Source: Streptomyces sp. F63 (GTDB lineage: Bacteria; Actinomycetota; Actinomycetes; Streptomycetales; Streptomycetaceae). Taken from it: a stretch of 64,000 nucleotides of DNA. Every line of letters begins with the position of its first letter. The first letter of the stretch is position 1. The position numbers were made by a program, and so were the translations under genes. The stretch lies in assembly GCF_018070345.1 (NCBI RefSeq), contig NZ_JAGPXX010000003.1, positions 62,001-126,000 on the forward strand, given 5' to 3'. Positions 50,355 through 61,514 of this stretch are shown piece after piece. Under the pieces are notes generated by a model. That model had not been told where the DNA came from, made no database searches, and saw only the letters and a list, made by a program, of their open reading frames with translations.

Positions 50355-52654
50355 ATGTCCAGCACCGGTGCAGACGATCCCCGCCCCGCCCCGGCCCACG
50401 CGGGCCCCGCCCCGGCCCACGCGGGCCCCGGCACCGGACCGGCCGCGGGCATCGGCACCGGCACCGGCACCGGCACCGGGCCTGCCTCCGGCACCGGGCC
50501 TGCCTCCGGCGCCCGTCCCGGCCCGGCCCACGCGGACACCGCGGGCATCCGCACCGGGCCTGCCTCCGGCGCCCGTCCCGGCCCGGCCCACGCGGACACC
50601 GCGGGCATCCGCACCGGGCCTGCCACCGGCGCCCGTCCCGGCCCGGCCCACGCGGACACCGCGGGCATCCGCACCGGCCCTGCCGCCGGCGCCCGTCCCG
50701 GCACGCCCCGTCCGGGCCACGGCACGTCCCGCCGGGGCCACGGCCCGTCCCGTCCGGGCCGGGGAACCGCCGGATCCGGCTCGGGCGCCCCGCGCGGCCG
50801 CGCCCACCGCAGCACCGCGCTGCTGCTGGCCGGAGCCCTGCTGGCCGGCCTGGCCGGTCTCACCGCCTGCGGGGGCGATGACGACGAGGCGTCCGCGCCC
50901 ACGGCCGGGCCCGACATCGCCGCCACCCCCCGCGACCGGATCCGGGACGGGGGCACCGTCCGGTGGGCCGTCGACTCGGCGCCCGCCACGCTCAACGTCT
51001 TCCAGGCCGACTCCGACAGCACCACCGACCGCATCGCCGGGGCCGTGCTGCCGGCGCTCTTCACGCTCGACAGCGCGGGCCGTCCGCAGCGCAACCCGGA
51101 CTATCTCCGCTCGGCGGAGGTCGTCCGGCACGAGCCGGCGCAGGTGGTCGTCTACCGGCTGAATCCCAAGGCGGTCTGGAGCGACGGCCGCCCCCTGGGC
51201 GTGGCGGACTTCCGGGCCCAGTGGCAGGCGCTGAACGGCCGCAACCGTGCCTACTGGACGGCGCGGAACGCCGGCTACGACCGCGTGGCCCGGGAGCTGT
51301 CGATCCGGGCCGGGACGCCCATGAGATCCGGGTGACCTTCGGCACGCCGTACGCCGACTGGCGTTCCCTCTTCACCCCGCTCTACCCCAAGTCGGCGACG
51401 GGTGGGGCCGACGCCTTCAACGACGTCACCCGCCGGACCCTCAAGGCCACCGCGGGCCCCTTCACCCTGCGCGCCCGCGACGCCCGCAAGCGCTCCGTCA
51501 CCCTCGTCCGCGACCCCCGGTGGTGGGGCGACCGTGCCAAGCTCGACCGGCTGGTCCTGACGGCCGTGCCCCGCGAGCGGCGGGTGACCGCGCTGGCCGG
51601 GGGGAAGCTCGACATCGCCGGGATCGGCCGGCCGGAAGTGGAGGACATCCACACCGCCGCCCGGCGGCGCGGCGCGGCATCGGCCGCGCTCCGGCGGATC
51701 GACGTCCGCCGCTCCCTGGCCCCCGCCTATACGCAGCTCGCGCTGAACGGCGCCGGGGGGCCGCTGGCGGACGAGCGGGTACGCCGCGCCGTGGCCCGCG
51801 CCATCGACCGCTCGGCGCTCGCCGAGTCGGTGCTGAAACCGTTGGAGCTCCCGGCCGCCCCGCCCGGCAGTCATCTGCGCCTGGCCGGCCAGCCCGGGTA
51901 CCAGGACAACAGCGCGGCCCTCGGCGGGAAGGATCCCGCGGCGGCCCAGGCCATGCTCGCGGACGCGGGCTGGCGGACGATCACGGCGGAGCCCGGGACC
52001 GGGGACGCCGACAGCGAGGACGCCGGAAACCGGGAGGACGGCGCCGACGGGGAGACCGGCGAGAAGGCGGCGGAGCAGGGCGGGAAGGCGCGGAAGCGGG
52101 CTCTGCCGGGCAACGCCCATGTGCTGCACAAGGACGGCGTACCGCTCACGCTGGAGTTCGTCCTTCCCAAGGGGCGGGGTGCCGAGCAGCTCCGGGCCGT
52201 CGCGGAGCGGATCGCGCAGATGCTGACCGCGGTCGGCATCCGGGCGGAGATCGAGGAGGTGGCGGGGGAGAAGTTCTTCCGGGAGCACGTGGCGTCCGGG
52301 GACTTCGACCTCGCCCTCTACTCCTGGCCGGCCACGGCCTTTCCGGCGACCGACGCCCGGCCGGTCTTCGCCAAGCCGCGGCCCGCGCCGGACGGCTCGC
52401 TCACCGTCCAGCAGAACTACACGGGTGTCGGAACCGACCGCATCGACCAGCTTTTCGAGCAGGCGGCCGAGGAACTGGACGAGTCGGTGGCCCGGGAGCT
52501 GATGAACCGGGCCGACGCCCGGATCTGGGCGGCCGCCGGGGCGATCCCGCTCTACCAGCGGCCGGAGCTGGTGGCCGTACGGCCCGGGGTGGTCAACGCC
52601 GGGGCCTTCGGGTTCGCGACGCCGCGGTACCAGGACGTGGGCTTCCGCCGCTGA
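50355..52654 (+). pseudogene. peptide-type ABC solute-binding lipoprotein gene, frameshifted
   Basis: Two frames join near 51315-51320. The 5' part (50355-51335) ends early with TPMRSG-stop; the 3' part continues as HEIRVTFGTPYADWRSLFTP in the -1 frame to 52654. Restoring one C to the CCC run at 51318-51320 would give AGTPHEIRVTF and one continuous 766-residue product. It has the SBP_bac_5 (oligopeptide-binding) fold: GTVRWAVDSAPATLNVFQAD, RRAVARAIDRSALAES, YSWPATAFPATDARPVF. The lipoprotein signal (ALLLAGALLAGLAGLTAC) lies unusually far in, after about 155 repeat-rich residues. The start ATG 50355 has GGAGG seven bases upstream. True mutation and sequencing error cannot be told apart here. 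Confidence 0.75.
50495..50700 (+). repeat. 60-base tandem repeat in the lipoprotein gene 5' region
   Basis: About 3.5 copies of a 60-base unit, with near-identical stretches starting at 50521, 50581 and 50641 (GCCCGGCCCACGCGGACACC). They code for a 20-residue Pro/Ala/Gly repeat (ARPGPAHADTAGIRTGPASG) before the signal peptide. Single-base changes distinguish the copies. Confidence 0.9.
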
Positions 52655-52660
52655 GCCGCC

Positions 52661-52698
52661 CCCCGCGATCCGCCCGGGGCCCCCGCGATCCGCCCGGG
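52661..52698. repeat. 18-base direct repeat after the frameshifted lipoprotein gene
   Basis: CCCCGCGATCCGCCCGGG occurs at 52661-52678 and 52681-52698, twenty bases apart, just downstream of the stop. Confidence 0.8.
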
Positions 52699-52708
52699 CG
52701 GCCGATGA

Positions 52709-52727
52709 GCCCCGGGCGCGCCGGGGC
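52709..52727 (+). terminator. terminator between the lipoprotein gene and bipA
   Basis: GCCCCGG-GCGCG-CCGGGGC is a perfect seven-base-pair stem 55 bases after the stop. A -10-like TACGAT follows at 52731-52736 and may be the bipA promoter, giving a leader of about 83 bases. Confidence 0.55.
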
Positions 52728-52825
52728 CCGTACGATGGAGTGAGGCCGAGGCATGTTCCAGCCCGGCGGGCGCGCGTGCCGGACCGTACGCGCCGCCATC
52801 CACGATTCCGGGAGTGCCCCGCAGT

Positions 52826-54697
<1,872 letters not shown>

Positions 54698-54743
54698 GCC
54701 GGCGGCTGCGGGGCCCCGGCGCCGCGCGGCCCTTCCGGCCGGT

Positions 54744-54771
54744 CCGGGGGCGTCCTTCGGGGCGCCCCCGG
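54744..54771 (+). terminator. terminator downstream of bipA
   Basis: CCGGGGGCG and CGCCCCCGG form a nine-base-pair stem with a ten-base loop 46 bases after the bipA stop. The rest of the 584-base gap (54698-55281) holds no gene. An AT-richer block at 54940-55110 is the likely promoter region of the oligopeptide operon, but no clear -35/-10 pair could be chosen. Confidence 0.7.
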
Positions 54772-55281
54772 GGGCGTTCGCGGGCGGTGTCCGCGGCGGC
54801 GTCCACCGCGGCCGCCGGCCGGATGGCTGGTTCTCGCCGGTTTCCGGTGGGCTACGCGTGGGTAATCGACGCCCGGCAGCCCTGTTGGAGAGGGCGCCGG
54901 AGAGGGTGCCGAGCGGGTCGTGCGCCGGGCCTTGTTGATCTCCGTTGTCAATCTGTTTTCCCTCGGATCACGTTCGACTATCGGTCCCCGTCATCCGGTA
55001 CATGAGTCAACAGTCCGTTTCATGCCTGTCTGTATGGGCTTAGTTTGCCCGGATTTCGGCCATCCGGCCTGGTTGATGTGACCAAACCGAGATCCCTGAC
55101 GTGTGGTTTCAAGGGTCCCGGGTGACCGATAGTGGGGTCCATCGAGCTCGGGTCAATGGGTCACGCGCTGTGGGGAGCGCGCCGACTCACGAGCACAGGT
55201 GCCGGCTGCGGCTGTCAGGGGTGTCAGCCCGCGACCGGCCCCTTCCATGTACTGACGATGGACTCTTGAGGAGGCACACCC

Positions 55282-56913
55282 ATGCGCGGTGCCAGAAGTG
55301 CCAAATGGGTCGCGGGCGCCATTATCGTGGCGCTGTCCGCGACGGCTTGCGGCAGCGGTGACAGCGGTGACGACGACAAGAACAGCGCCGGCGGTTCCTT
55401 CAGCATGGACATCGCGGAGCCGAAGCGGCTGATCCCGCAGGCCGCGACGGAGTCGGCGGGCTCCCAGGTCCTCTCGGCGCTGTTCACGCCGCTCGTGGAG
55501 TTCGACGCCGAGAACCAGCCGGTCCTCGCGGCGGCCGAGAGCATCGAGTCCGAGGACAACAAGGTCTGGACGATCAAGCTCAAGGACGCGACCTGGCACG
55601 ACGGCAAGCCCGTCACCGCCCAGAACTACGTGGACGCCTGGAACTGGGGCGCCTACGGGCCGAACGCCGCCGACGGCAACTACTTCTTCGGGACCATCGC
55701 GGGTTACGAGGACATGAACCCGACGGACCCGGACGGCGAGGAGGGCCCGAAGGAGGCTCCCAAGCCGAAGACCGACAAGCTGTCCGGCCTCAAGGCCGTT
55801 GACGACAAGACCATCGAGGTCACCCTCAACGCGCCGTTCTCCGGCTTCAAGTCGGTCGTCGGCTACACGGTCTTCTACCCGATGCCCGAGTCGGCGTTCG
55901 AGGACATCAAGGCCTACGAGCAGGCCCCCATCGGCCAGGGCCCGTTCCAGATGGACGGCGAGTGGGAGCACGACAAGCTCGTCAAGGTCAAGGCGTTCGA
56001 GGACTACAAGCTGGGTGACAAGCCCAAGGTCGAGGGCGTCGACTTCCGCGTCTACCAGAAGCAGGAGACCGCGTACAACGACCTCCTGGCGGGCAACCTC
56101 GACGTCATCAACCAGATCCCGACCGAGGTCATGGGGTCCGCGCCCAAGGAGCTGGGGGACCGCTTCCTGACCTCGGAGGCCTCCACCTTCCAGTTCGTCG
56201 CCTTCCCGACGTACGACAAGAAGTACGACGACCCGAAGATCCGCAAGGCCATCTCGATGGCCATCGACCGCGACGAGATCATCGACGTCGTCTTCCAGGG
56301 CTCGCAGTCCTCGGCCGACGCCTTCGTCTCCCCCGTCGTGGCCGGTTACCGCGAGGACGCCTGCGGCGAGGCCTGCAAGTTCGACCCGGCCGCCGCCAAG
56401 AAGCTCCTCAAGGAGGCCGGCGGCATCAAGGGCAACAAGATCAACATCGGGCACAACGCCGATGGCGGCCACGAGCAGTGGATCAACGCCACCTGCGACC
56501 AGCTCAAGAAGAACCTCGACCTGGACTGTGTCAGCCAGGCCGTGCCGAAGTTCGCCGAACTGCTGACCCAGGTCGAGAAGAAGCAGTTCTCCGGCATGTT
56601 CCGGCTCGGCTGGATCATGGACTACCCGTCCATGGAGAACTACCTCGGCCCGCTGTACACCACCGACGGTTCCTCGAACTACTACGGGTACAGCAACAAG
56701 GAGTTCGACAAGCTGGTCCAGGAGGGCCGCGAGGCGAAGACCGAGGAAGAGGCCATCAAGAAGTGGCAGGCCGCTGAGGACATCCTCGTCGAAGACATGC
56801 CGGTGATCCCGCTGCGCTTCGGCAAGAACGTCTTCGGTCACTCGGAGAAGGTCAAGAACGTCGAGATGAACCTGTTCAACCAGGTTGATCTCGTCAAGGT
56901 CGAGAAGTCCTGA
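55282..56913 (+). CDS. oligopeptide ABC transporter substrate-binding lipoprotein
   Basis: A 543-residue protein from ATG 55282, preceded by GAGGAGG. The signal is KWVAGAIIVALSATAC, with the lipobox Cys at residue 23. The mature part is an SBP_bac_5 (OppA/DppA) fold: DAENQPVLAAAESIESEDNK, WTIKLKDATWHDGKPVTAQN, RKAISMAIDRDEIIDVVF and a C-terminal VEDMPVIPLRFGKNVFGHSE. It captures peptides outside the cell for the permeases encoded downstream. Codon usage includes strong Lys/Asp content, typical of abundant lipoproteins. A stem-loop follows it, which would reduce expression of the membrane genes relative to the abundant binding protein. Confidence 0.93.
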   Translation: MRGARSAKWVAGAIIVALSATACGSGDSGDDDKNSAGGSFSMDIAEPKRLIPQAATESAGSQVLSALFTPLVEFDAENQPVLAAAESIESEDNKVWTIKLKDATWHDGKPVTAQNYVDAWNWGAYGPNAADGNYFFGTIAGYEDMNPTDPDGEEGPKEAPKPKTDKLSGLKAVDDKTIEVTLNAPFSGFKSVVGYTVFYPMPESAFEDIKAYEQAPIGQGPFQMDGEWEHDKLVKVKAFEDYKLGDKPKVEGVDFRVYQKQETAYNDLLAGNLDVINQIPTEVMGSAPKELGDRFLTSEASTFQFVAFPTYDKKYDDPKIRKAISMAIDRDEIIDVVFQGSQSSADAFVSPVVAGYREDACGEACKFDPAAAKKLLKEAGGIKGNKINIGHNADGGHEQWINATCDQLKKNLDLDCVSQAVPKFAELLTQVEKKQFSGMFRLGWIMDYPSMENYLGPLYTTDGSSNYYGYSNKEFDKLVQEGREAKTEEEAIKKWQAAEDILVEDMPVIPLRFGKNVFGHSEKVKNVEMNLFNQVDLVKVEKS

Positions 56914-56952
56914 CCCCGGCCTTACACGGGTCATAGAAAAGTCAGGGGCCTG

Positions 56953-56984
56953 ACGGCGGGGGCAGCTTCGACTGCCCCCGCCGT
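56953..56984 (+). terminator. intra-operon stem-loop between lipoprotein and permease genes
   Basis: ACGGCGGGGGCAG and CTGCCCCCGCCGT make a perfect thirteen-base-pair stem with loop CTTCGA. It lies 39 bases after the lipoprotein stop and six bases before the permease ribosome site (GAGGAGGAAC). It probably acts as a partial terminator or mRNA 3'-end stabiliser, so that the binding protein is made in excess. Confidence 0.8.
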
Positions 56985-57001
56985 TCCCACGAGGAGGAAC
57001 A

Positions 57002-57925
57002 ATGGGCCGGTACGTCGTGAGACGGCTGCTCCAGATGATCCCAGTGATCATAGGAACCACCTTTCTGGTATTTGCTCTGGTCACTGCCATGGGCGGCGAT
57101 CCCGTACAGAACCTGTACGGTGAGCGTCCCGTTCCGGAGAGCATCAGAACGGCACTGGTGGCGCAATACCACCTGAACGACCCGCTCCCGGTGCGGTACG
57201 GGTATTACGCCATGGATCTGCTGAAGGGCGATTTCGGCGTCAGCCTCAGCGGCAGGTCCATCAACGCCCTGATCGCCGAAGCCTGGCCGGAGACGCTCAA
57301 GGTCGCCTCCATCGCCTTCATCTTCGAGATCATCGTCGGCATCACCGCCGGTGTGCTCGCGGGTATGCGCCGGGGCAAGTTCCTGGACAACCTCGTGCTG
57401 CTCTCGACCCTGACCGTGATCGCCATTCCGATCTTCGTTCTCGGCAACGCGGCCCAGGTGTTCCTCGGCGTCAACCTCGGAATCTTCCCGGTGGCCGGCG
57501 TCAGTGAAGGGTTCCGGAGCTATCTCCTGCCCGGTCTGGTGCTCGGCTCGGTATCGCTGGCGTACATCGCCCGGCTGGCCCGGGCCTCGGTGGCGGAGAA
57601 CCTGCGGATGGACTATGTCCGCACGGCCAAGGCGAAGGGGCTCCCTCCGTCGCGCATCACCGGAATTCACGTGCTGCGCAATTCGCTGATTCCGGTGATC
57701 ACCTTCCTCGGCGCGGACCTCGGTACCCTGATGGGCGGCGCCATTGTCACCGAGGGAATCTTCAATATTCCCGGAGTCGGCCTGCAGATCGTGAAGGCGA
57801 TTCAGATCGAGGACGGGCCGGTGCTGGTGGGCTTCGTCACGCTGCTCGTCATCATCTACGTGATGATGAGCCTCATCGTGGACTTGCTGTACGCCGTGCT
57901 CGACCCGAGGATTCGTTATGAGTGA
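57002..57925 (+). CDS. oligopeptide ABC transporter permease (OppB/DppB-like)
   Basis: A 307-residue membrane protein starting six bases after GAGGAGGAAC. It opens MGRYVVRRLLQMIPVIIGTT, the standard DppB N-terminus, and has six hydrophobic helices. The EAA-like loop is DYVRTAKAKGLPPSRITGIHVL (in overlapping parts) around 205-225. It forms the translocation pore with the following permease, whose start overlaps its stop by eight bases. Closely related in opening sequence to the cut permease at the right end of the window, so the two transporters are paralogous. Family call firm. Confidence 0.93.
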   Translation: MGRYVVRRLLQMIPVIIGTTFLVFALVTAMGGDPVQNLYGERPVPESIRTALVAQYHLNDPLPVRYGYYAMDLLKGDFGVSLSGRSINALIAEAWPETLKVASIAFIFEIIVGITAGVLAGMRRGKFLDNLVLLSTLTVIAIPIFVLGNAAQVFLGVNLGIFPVAGVSEGFRSYLLPGLVLGSVSLAYIARLARASVAENLRMDYVRTAKAKGLPPSRITGIHVLRNSLIPVITFLGADLGTLMGGAIVTEGIFNIPGVGLQIVKAIQIEDGPVLVGFVTLLVIIYVMMSLIVDLLYAVLDPRIRYE

Positions 57926-58859
57926 CACGATCAAGACCGCACCCGCCAAGGAAGTGGCGGCAACTCCTCCCAGCGACGGCGGGAACGGTGCGGCCAAGCC
58001 GCGAAGCCTCATGCAGGACGCGATACGCGACCTGATACGCCGGCCGCTGTTCCTGATCCCGTCCGCCATCATCCTGGTGCTCGTCACCATGGCGATGTTC
58101 CCCGGGCTGTTCGCCTCGGCGAACCCGCATCTCTGCGATCTGTCCAGGTCGCTGGACCGTCCCAGCGCCGACGCCTGGTTCGGCTACGACGCCCGCGGCT
58201 GCGACCTGTACGCACGGACGATCCACGGCACCCGGACCTCGATCACGGTCGGCGTGCTCGCCACCGCCGGCGCGGCGCTCATCGCGGCCGTCCTCGGCAC
58301 CATCGCGGGCTACTACGGCAAGTGGACCGACGCGCTCATCTCCCGTGGCATCGACATCGTCCTGGGTGTGCCGTTCCTCGTGGGCGCCATCGTCATCCTC
58401 AACAGCTTCCGTGACGACCAGGGCTTCCGCATCGGCGGCATCTGGGGCGTGCTGACGGCGCTGACCGCGCTCGGCTGGATGAGCATGGCGCGTGTGATGC
58501 GTTCCGCGGCCATCCAGGCCAAGCAGCAGGACTATGTGGCGGCGGCCCGCTCCCTGGGCGCTTCGGCCCCGCGCATCATCTTCCGGCATGTGCTGCCCAA
58601 CTCGCTGACGCCGCTCATCGTCATCGCCACGATCGCGCTCGGTGTGACGGTCTCCGCGGAGGCCACCCTGAGCTACCTCGGCGTCGGTATCCAGGAGCCC
58701 ACCATCTCCTGGGGCGTGATGATCAATCAGTCGCTTCCGCGGCTGCGTGACGCGCTGCATCCGCTGCTGTTCCCGGCGGCCTTCGTCAGCATCACCGTGT
58801 TGGCGTTCATCGCACTGGGCGACGCCGTGCGTGACGCCCTCGACCCCAAGCTGCGCTGA
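57918..58859 (+). CDS. oligopeptide ABC transporter permease (OppC/DppC-like)
   Basis: A 313-residue membrane protein with a cytoplasmic N-terminal tail of about 45 residues and six hydrophobic helices (first FLIPSAIILVLVTMAMFPGL). The loop after helix one, FGYDARGCDLYARTIHGTRT, is the OppC-family signature, and the EAA loop is QDYVAAARSLGASAPRIIFR near 205-224. It pairs with the DppB-like protein. It starts eight bases inside the upstream gene and ends 11 bases before the ATPase gene, so all five genes are probably one transcript. Family call firm. Confidence 0.93.
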   Translation: MSDTIKTAPAKEVAATPPSDGGNGAAKPRSLMQDAIRDLIRRPLFLIPSAIILVLVTMAMFPGLFASANPHLCDLSRSLDRPSADAWFGYDARGCDLYARTIHGTRTSITVGVLATAGAALIAAVLGTIAGYYGKWTDALISRGIDIVLGVPFLVGAIVILNSFRDDQGFRIGGIWGVLTALTALGWMSMARVMRSAAIQAKQQDYVAAARSLGASAPRIIFRHVLPNSLTPLIVIATIALGVTVSAEATLSYLGVGIQEPTISWGVMINQSLPRLRDALHPLLFPAAFVSITVLAFIALGDAVRDALDPKLR

Positions 58860-58870
58860 GGGAGGCCCAT

Positions 58871-59929
58871 ATGACCACCATCGACAAGACGACCAGTGTT
58901 CCCGAGCCGCGGTCCGGGGAGTCCTCGGGCGCTCCGCTCCTCGAAGTGCGTGATCTGCACGTGGAGTTCCACACCGCGGAGGGCGTGGCCAAGGCCGTCA
59001 ACGGCGTCAACTACAGCGTCGACGCCGGCGAGACGCTCGCCGTGCTCGGCGAGTCCGGCTCGGGCAAGTCCGTCACGGCCCAGGCCATCATGGGCATTCT
59101 CGACATGCCGCCCGGGCGGATTCCGCAGGGCGAGATCCTCTTCCACGGCCAGGACATGCTGGCCATGACGGAGGCCGAGCGCCGGAAGATCCGGGGCCGC
59201 CGCATCGCGATGATCTTCCAGGACGCGCTGTCCTCGCTCAACCCGGTGCTGACGGTGGGCTACCAGCTCGGCGAGATGTTCCGCGTCCACCTGGGCATGT
59301 CCAAGAAGGACGCCACGGCCAAGGCCGTGGAGCTGATGGACCGGGTCCGCATCCCGGCGGCCAAGGCGCGGGTGAACGATTATCCGCACCAGTTCTCGGG
59401 CGGTATGCGGCAGCGCATCATGATCGCGATGGCGCTGGCCCTGGAGCCGGACCTGATCATCGCGGACGAGCCGACGACGGCGCTGGACGTCACCGTCCAG
59501 GCCCAGGTGATGGATCTGCTCGCCGAGCTCCAGCGGGAGTACCGGATGGGCCTGATCCTGATCACCCACGACCTGGGTGTGGTCGCGGACGTGGCCGACA
59601 AGATCGCCGTGATGTACGCGGGCCGGATCGTGGAGCACGCCCCGGTGCACGAGCTGTACAAGCGGCCCGCCCACCCGTACACCCGCGGCCTGCTCGACTC
59701 CATCCCGCGCCTGGACCAGAAGGGCCACGAGCTGTACGCGATCAAGGGCCTGCCGCCCAACCTGACGCGGATCCCGCCGGGCTGTGCCTTCAACCCGCGG
59801 TGCGCCAGGGCGCGGGACCTGTGCCGCACGGACGTCCCGCCGCTGTTCCAGGTGACGGAGCGGGACGGCACCGAGCTCGACGGCCGCGTCACCGCGTGCC
59901 ACTTCTGGGAGGAGACGATCCATGGCTGA
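58871..59929 (+). CDS. oligopeptide ABC transporter ATP-binding protein (OppD/DppD-like)
   Basis: A 352-residue ATPase preceded by GAGGGAGG. Walker A is [10 protein letters not shown] (about 60-69), the Q-loop is in [20 protein letters not shown], the signature is [19 protein letters not shown], Walker B is [12 protein letters not shown] and the H-loop is [15 protein letters not shown]. The C-terminal oligopeptide-transporter extension ([20 protein letters not shown]) carries the Cys cluster typical of OppD/DppD proteins, which may bind an iron-sulfur centre. It powers peptide import together with the ATPase that overlaps its end by eight bases. Confidence 0.94.
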   Translation: MTTIDKTTSVPEPRSGESSGAPLLEVRDLHVEFHTAEGVAKAVNGVNYSVDAGETLAVLGESGSGKSVTAQAIMGILDMPPGRIPQGEILFHGQDMLAMTEAERRKIRGRRIAMIFQDALSSLNPVLTVGYQLGEMFRVHLGMSKKDATAKAVELMDRVRIPAAKARVNDYPHQFSGGMRQRIMIAMALALEPDLIIADEPTTALDVTVQAQVMDLLAELQREYRMGLILITHDLGVVADVADKIAVMYAGRIVEHAPVHELYKRPAHPYTRGLLDSIPRLDQKGHELYAIKGLPPNLTRIPPGCAFNPRCARARDLCRTDVPPLFQVTERDGTELDGRVTACHFWEETIHG

Positions 59930-61034
59930 GGTCGGCAAGCAGGAGTCCGGGCCCGTCTCCGAGCGGGCCGCGGCGACGGAGAAGCCCGCCGCGGGCGGGG
60001 AGGCGGCCGGACGCGAACCGATCCTCCAGGTGCGCGGCCTGACCAAGCACTTCCCGCTGACCCAGGGCATCGTCTTCAAGCGGCAGATCGGCGCGGTCCG
60101 GGCCGTCGACGGCATCTCCTTCGACCTGTACCGCGGTGAGACGCTGGGCATCGTGGGCGAGTCCGGCTGCGGCAAGTCCACGGTCGCCAAGCTCATCATG
60201 AACCTGGAGCGGCCCACCGCGGGGCAGATCTACTACAAGGGCGAGGACATCACCCGGCTCTCCGGGAACGCGCTGAAGGCGGTGCGGCGGAACATCCAGA
60301 TGGTGTTCCAGGACCCGTACACCTCGCTCAACCCGCGGATGACGGTGGGCGACATCATCGGCGAGCCCTTCGAGATCCACCCCGAGGTGGCTCCCAAGGG
60401 GGACCGCCGGCGCAAGGTGCAGGACCTGCTGGACGTGGTCGGGCTCAACCCCGAGTACATCAACCGCTATCCGCACCAGTTCTCCGGCGGGCAGCGGCAG
60501 CGCATCGGCATCGCCCGCGGCCTCGCCCTCAACCCGGAGATCATCATCTGCGACGAGCCGGTCTCGGCCCTGGACGTCTCCGTCCAGGCGCAGGTGATCA
60601 ACCTGATGGAGAAGCTGCAGGACGAGTTCGACCTCTCCTACGTCTTCATCGCGCACGACCTCTCCATCGTCCGCCACATCTCGGACCGGGTCGGGGTCAT
60701 GTACCTCGGCAGGATGGCCGAGATCGGCACCGACGAGGAGATCTACGACCACCCGACGCACCCGTACACCCAGGCGCTGCTCTCCGCCGTCCCCCTGCCG
60801 GACCCGGAGCTGCGCGAGGGCCGCGAGCGGATCCTGCTCACCGGCGACGTGCCGTCCCCGGCGAACCCGCCGTCCGGCTGCCGCTTCCGCACCCGCTGCT
60901 GGAAGGCGCAGGACAAGTGCGCCGTGGAGGAGCCGCTGCTGGCGGTCCCGGAGCGCTTCCAGGACAGCGACACCCCGGCGAACCACGAGTCGGCGTGCCA
61001 CTTCGCGGAGGAGAAGGACGTCGTCCACGCGTAA
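59922..61034 (+). CDS. oligopeptide ABC transporter ATP-binding protein (OppF/DppF-like)
   Basis: A 370-residue ATPase that starts eight bases inside the previous gene. A disordered N-terminal tail (about 35 residues) leads into ILQVRGLTKHFPLTQGIVF. Walker A is GESGCGKSTV, the Q-loop is MVFQDPYTSLNPRMTVGDI, the signature is FSGGQRQRIGIARGLALNP, Walker B is IIICDEPVSALD and the H-loop is FIAHDLSIVRHISD. The Cys-rich C-terminal motif (PPSGCRFRTRCWKAQDKC) marks the Opp family. It is the last gene of the five-gene operon, followed by a strong terminator. Confidence 0.94.
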   Translation: MAEVGKQESGPVSERAAATEKPAAGGEAAGREPILQVRGLTKHFPLTQGIVFKRQIGAVRAVDGISFDLYRGETLGIVGESGCGKSTVAKLIMNLERPTAGQIYYKGEDITRLSGNALKAVRRNIQMVFQDPYTSLNPRMTVGDIIGEPFEIHPEVAPKGDRRRKVQDLLDVVGLNPEYINRYPHQFSGGQRQRIGIARGLALNPEIIICDEPVSALDVSVQAQVINLMEKLQDEFDLSYVFIAHDLSIVRHISDRVGVMYLGRMAEIGTDEEIYDHPTHPYTQALLSAVPLPDPELREGRERILLTGDVPSPANPPSGCRFRTRCWKAQDKCAVEEPLLAVPERFQDSDTPANHESACHFAEEKDVVHA

Positions 61035-61079
61035 CGCGCACCGCTCCCGGCCCGCGCCCGGCGCGAGGCGGGACGGACC

Positions 61080-61118
61080 CGGCCCCGGCCCCCGGTTCAC
61101 GACCGGGGGCCGGGGCCG
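61080..61118 (+). terminator. strong terminator after the oligopeptide transporter operon
   Basis: CGGCCCCGGCCCCCGGT and ACCGGGGGCCGGGGCCG form a perfect seventeen-base-pair stem with loop TCACG, 46 bases after the last ATPase stop, followed by TTCGGGTTGT. This is the most stable hairpin noticed in the window. Confidence 0.9.
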
Positions 61119-61187
61119 TTCGGGTTGTGGAGTCCGATCCCGAGCGCTGCCTTCACCCTTTCGGGTAGTTCGTCCAGGATCAGGGGA

Positions 61188-61218
61188 ATACCGCCACCGC
61201 GGCGGTATGATGTCGAGT
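61188..61218 (+). promoter_or_regulatory. palindromic operator and probable leaderless promoter of the VapBC pair
   Basis: ATACCGCC (61188-61195) and GGCGGTAT (61201-61208) are perfect eight-base arms around ACCGC. The right arm overlaps TATGAT (61206-61211), an excellent -10, whose transcript would begin at about 61218-61219, at the antitoxin ATG. No ribosome site precedes that ATG. Both facts fit a leaderless, autoregulated toxin-antitoxin promoter. A good -35 is not evident. Confidence 0.65.
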
Positions 61219-61494
61219 ATGAGCCTCGAACGTGTCACCATCACCATCCCCAGCGAGACGCTCAGCGCTGTTAAGGGGGCCGCAGAGCGTGAGGGTCTGA
61301 GCCTGTCGGCCTGGCTCTCACGGGCGGCGGAGCATGCGGCAAAGATCGAGGCCGGTTTGGCGGCTGCCGAGGAAGTGCTCGCTGAAGTGGGTCCGCCGAC
61401 ACCCGAGGAGCAGCAATGGGTGGACGACTTCATGGAGAAGGTCACTGGGACTGTTCCCGGAACGGAAACCGAGCCCGCAGCCGATGCGGCCTGA
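61219..61494 (+). CDS. VapB-like ribbon-helix-helix antitoxin
   Basis: A 91-residue protein. The ATG at 61219 is chosen over ATGs at 61207 and 61210 because those lie inside the -10/operator. The N-terminus, SLERVTITIPSETLSAVKGA and then EREGLSLSAWLSRAAEH, is a ribbon-helix-helix DNA-binding domain (about 1-42). The rest is a Glu-rich, flexible tail suited to wrapping a toxin (VLAEVGPPTPEEQQWVDDFM). It would repress its own promoter through the adjacent palindrome and neutralise the PIN-domain toxin whose gene starts 20 bases downstream. The pair lies between two oligopeptide importer operons. Confidence 0.85.
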   Translation: MSLERVTITIPSETLSAVKGAAEREGLSLSAWLSRAAEHAAKIEAGLAAAEEVLAEVGPPTPEEQQWVDDFMEKVTGTVPGTETEPAADAA

Positions 61495-61514
61495 GGGCGC
61501 GAGGGGGAGAACAC

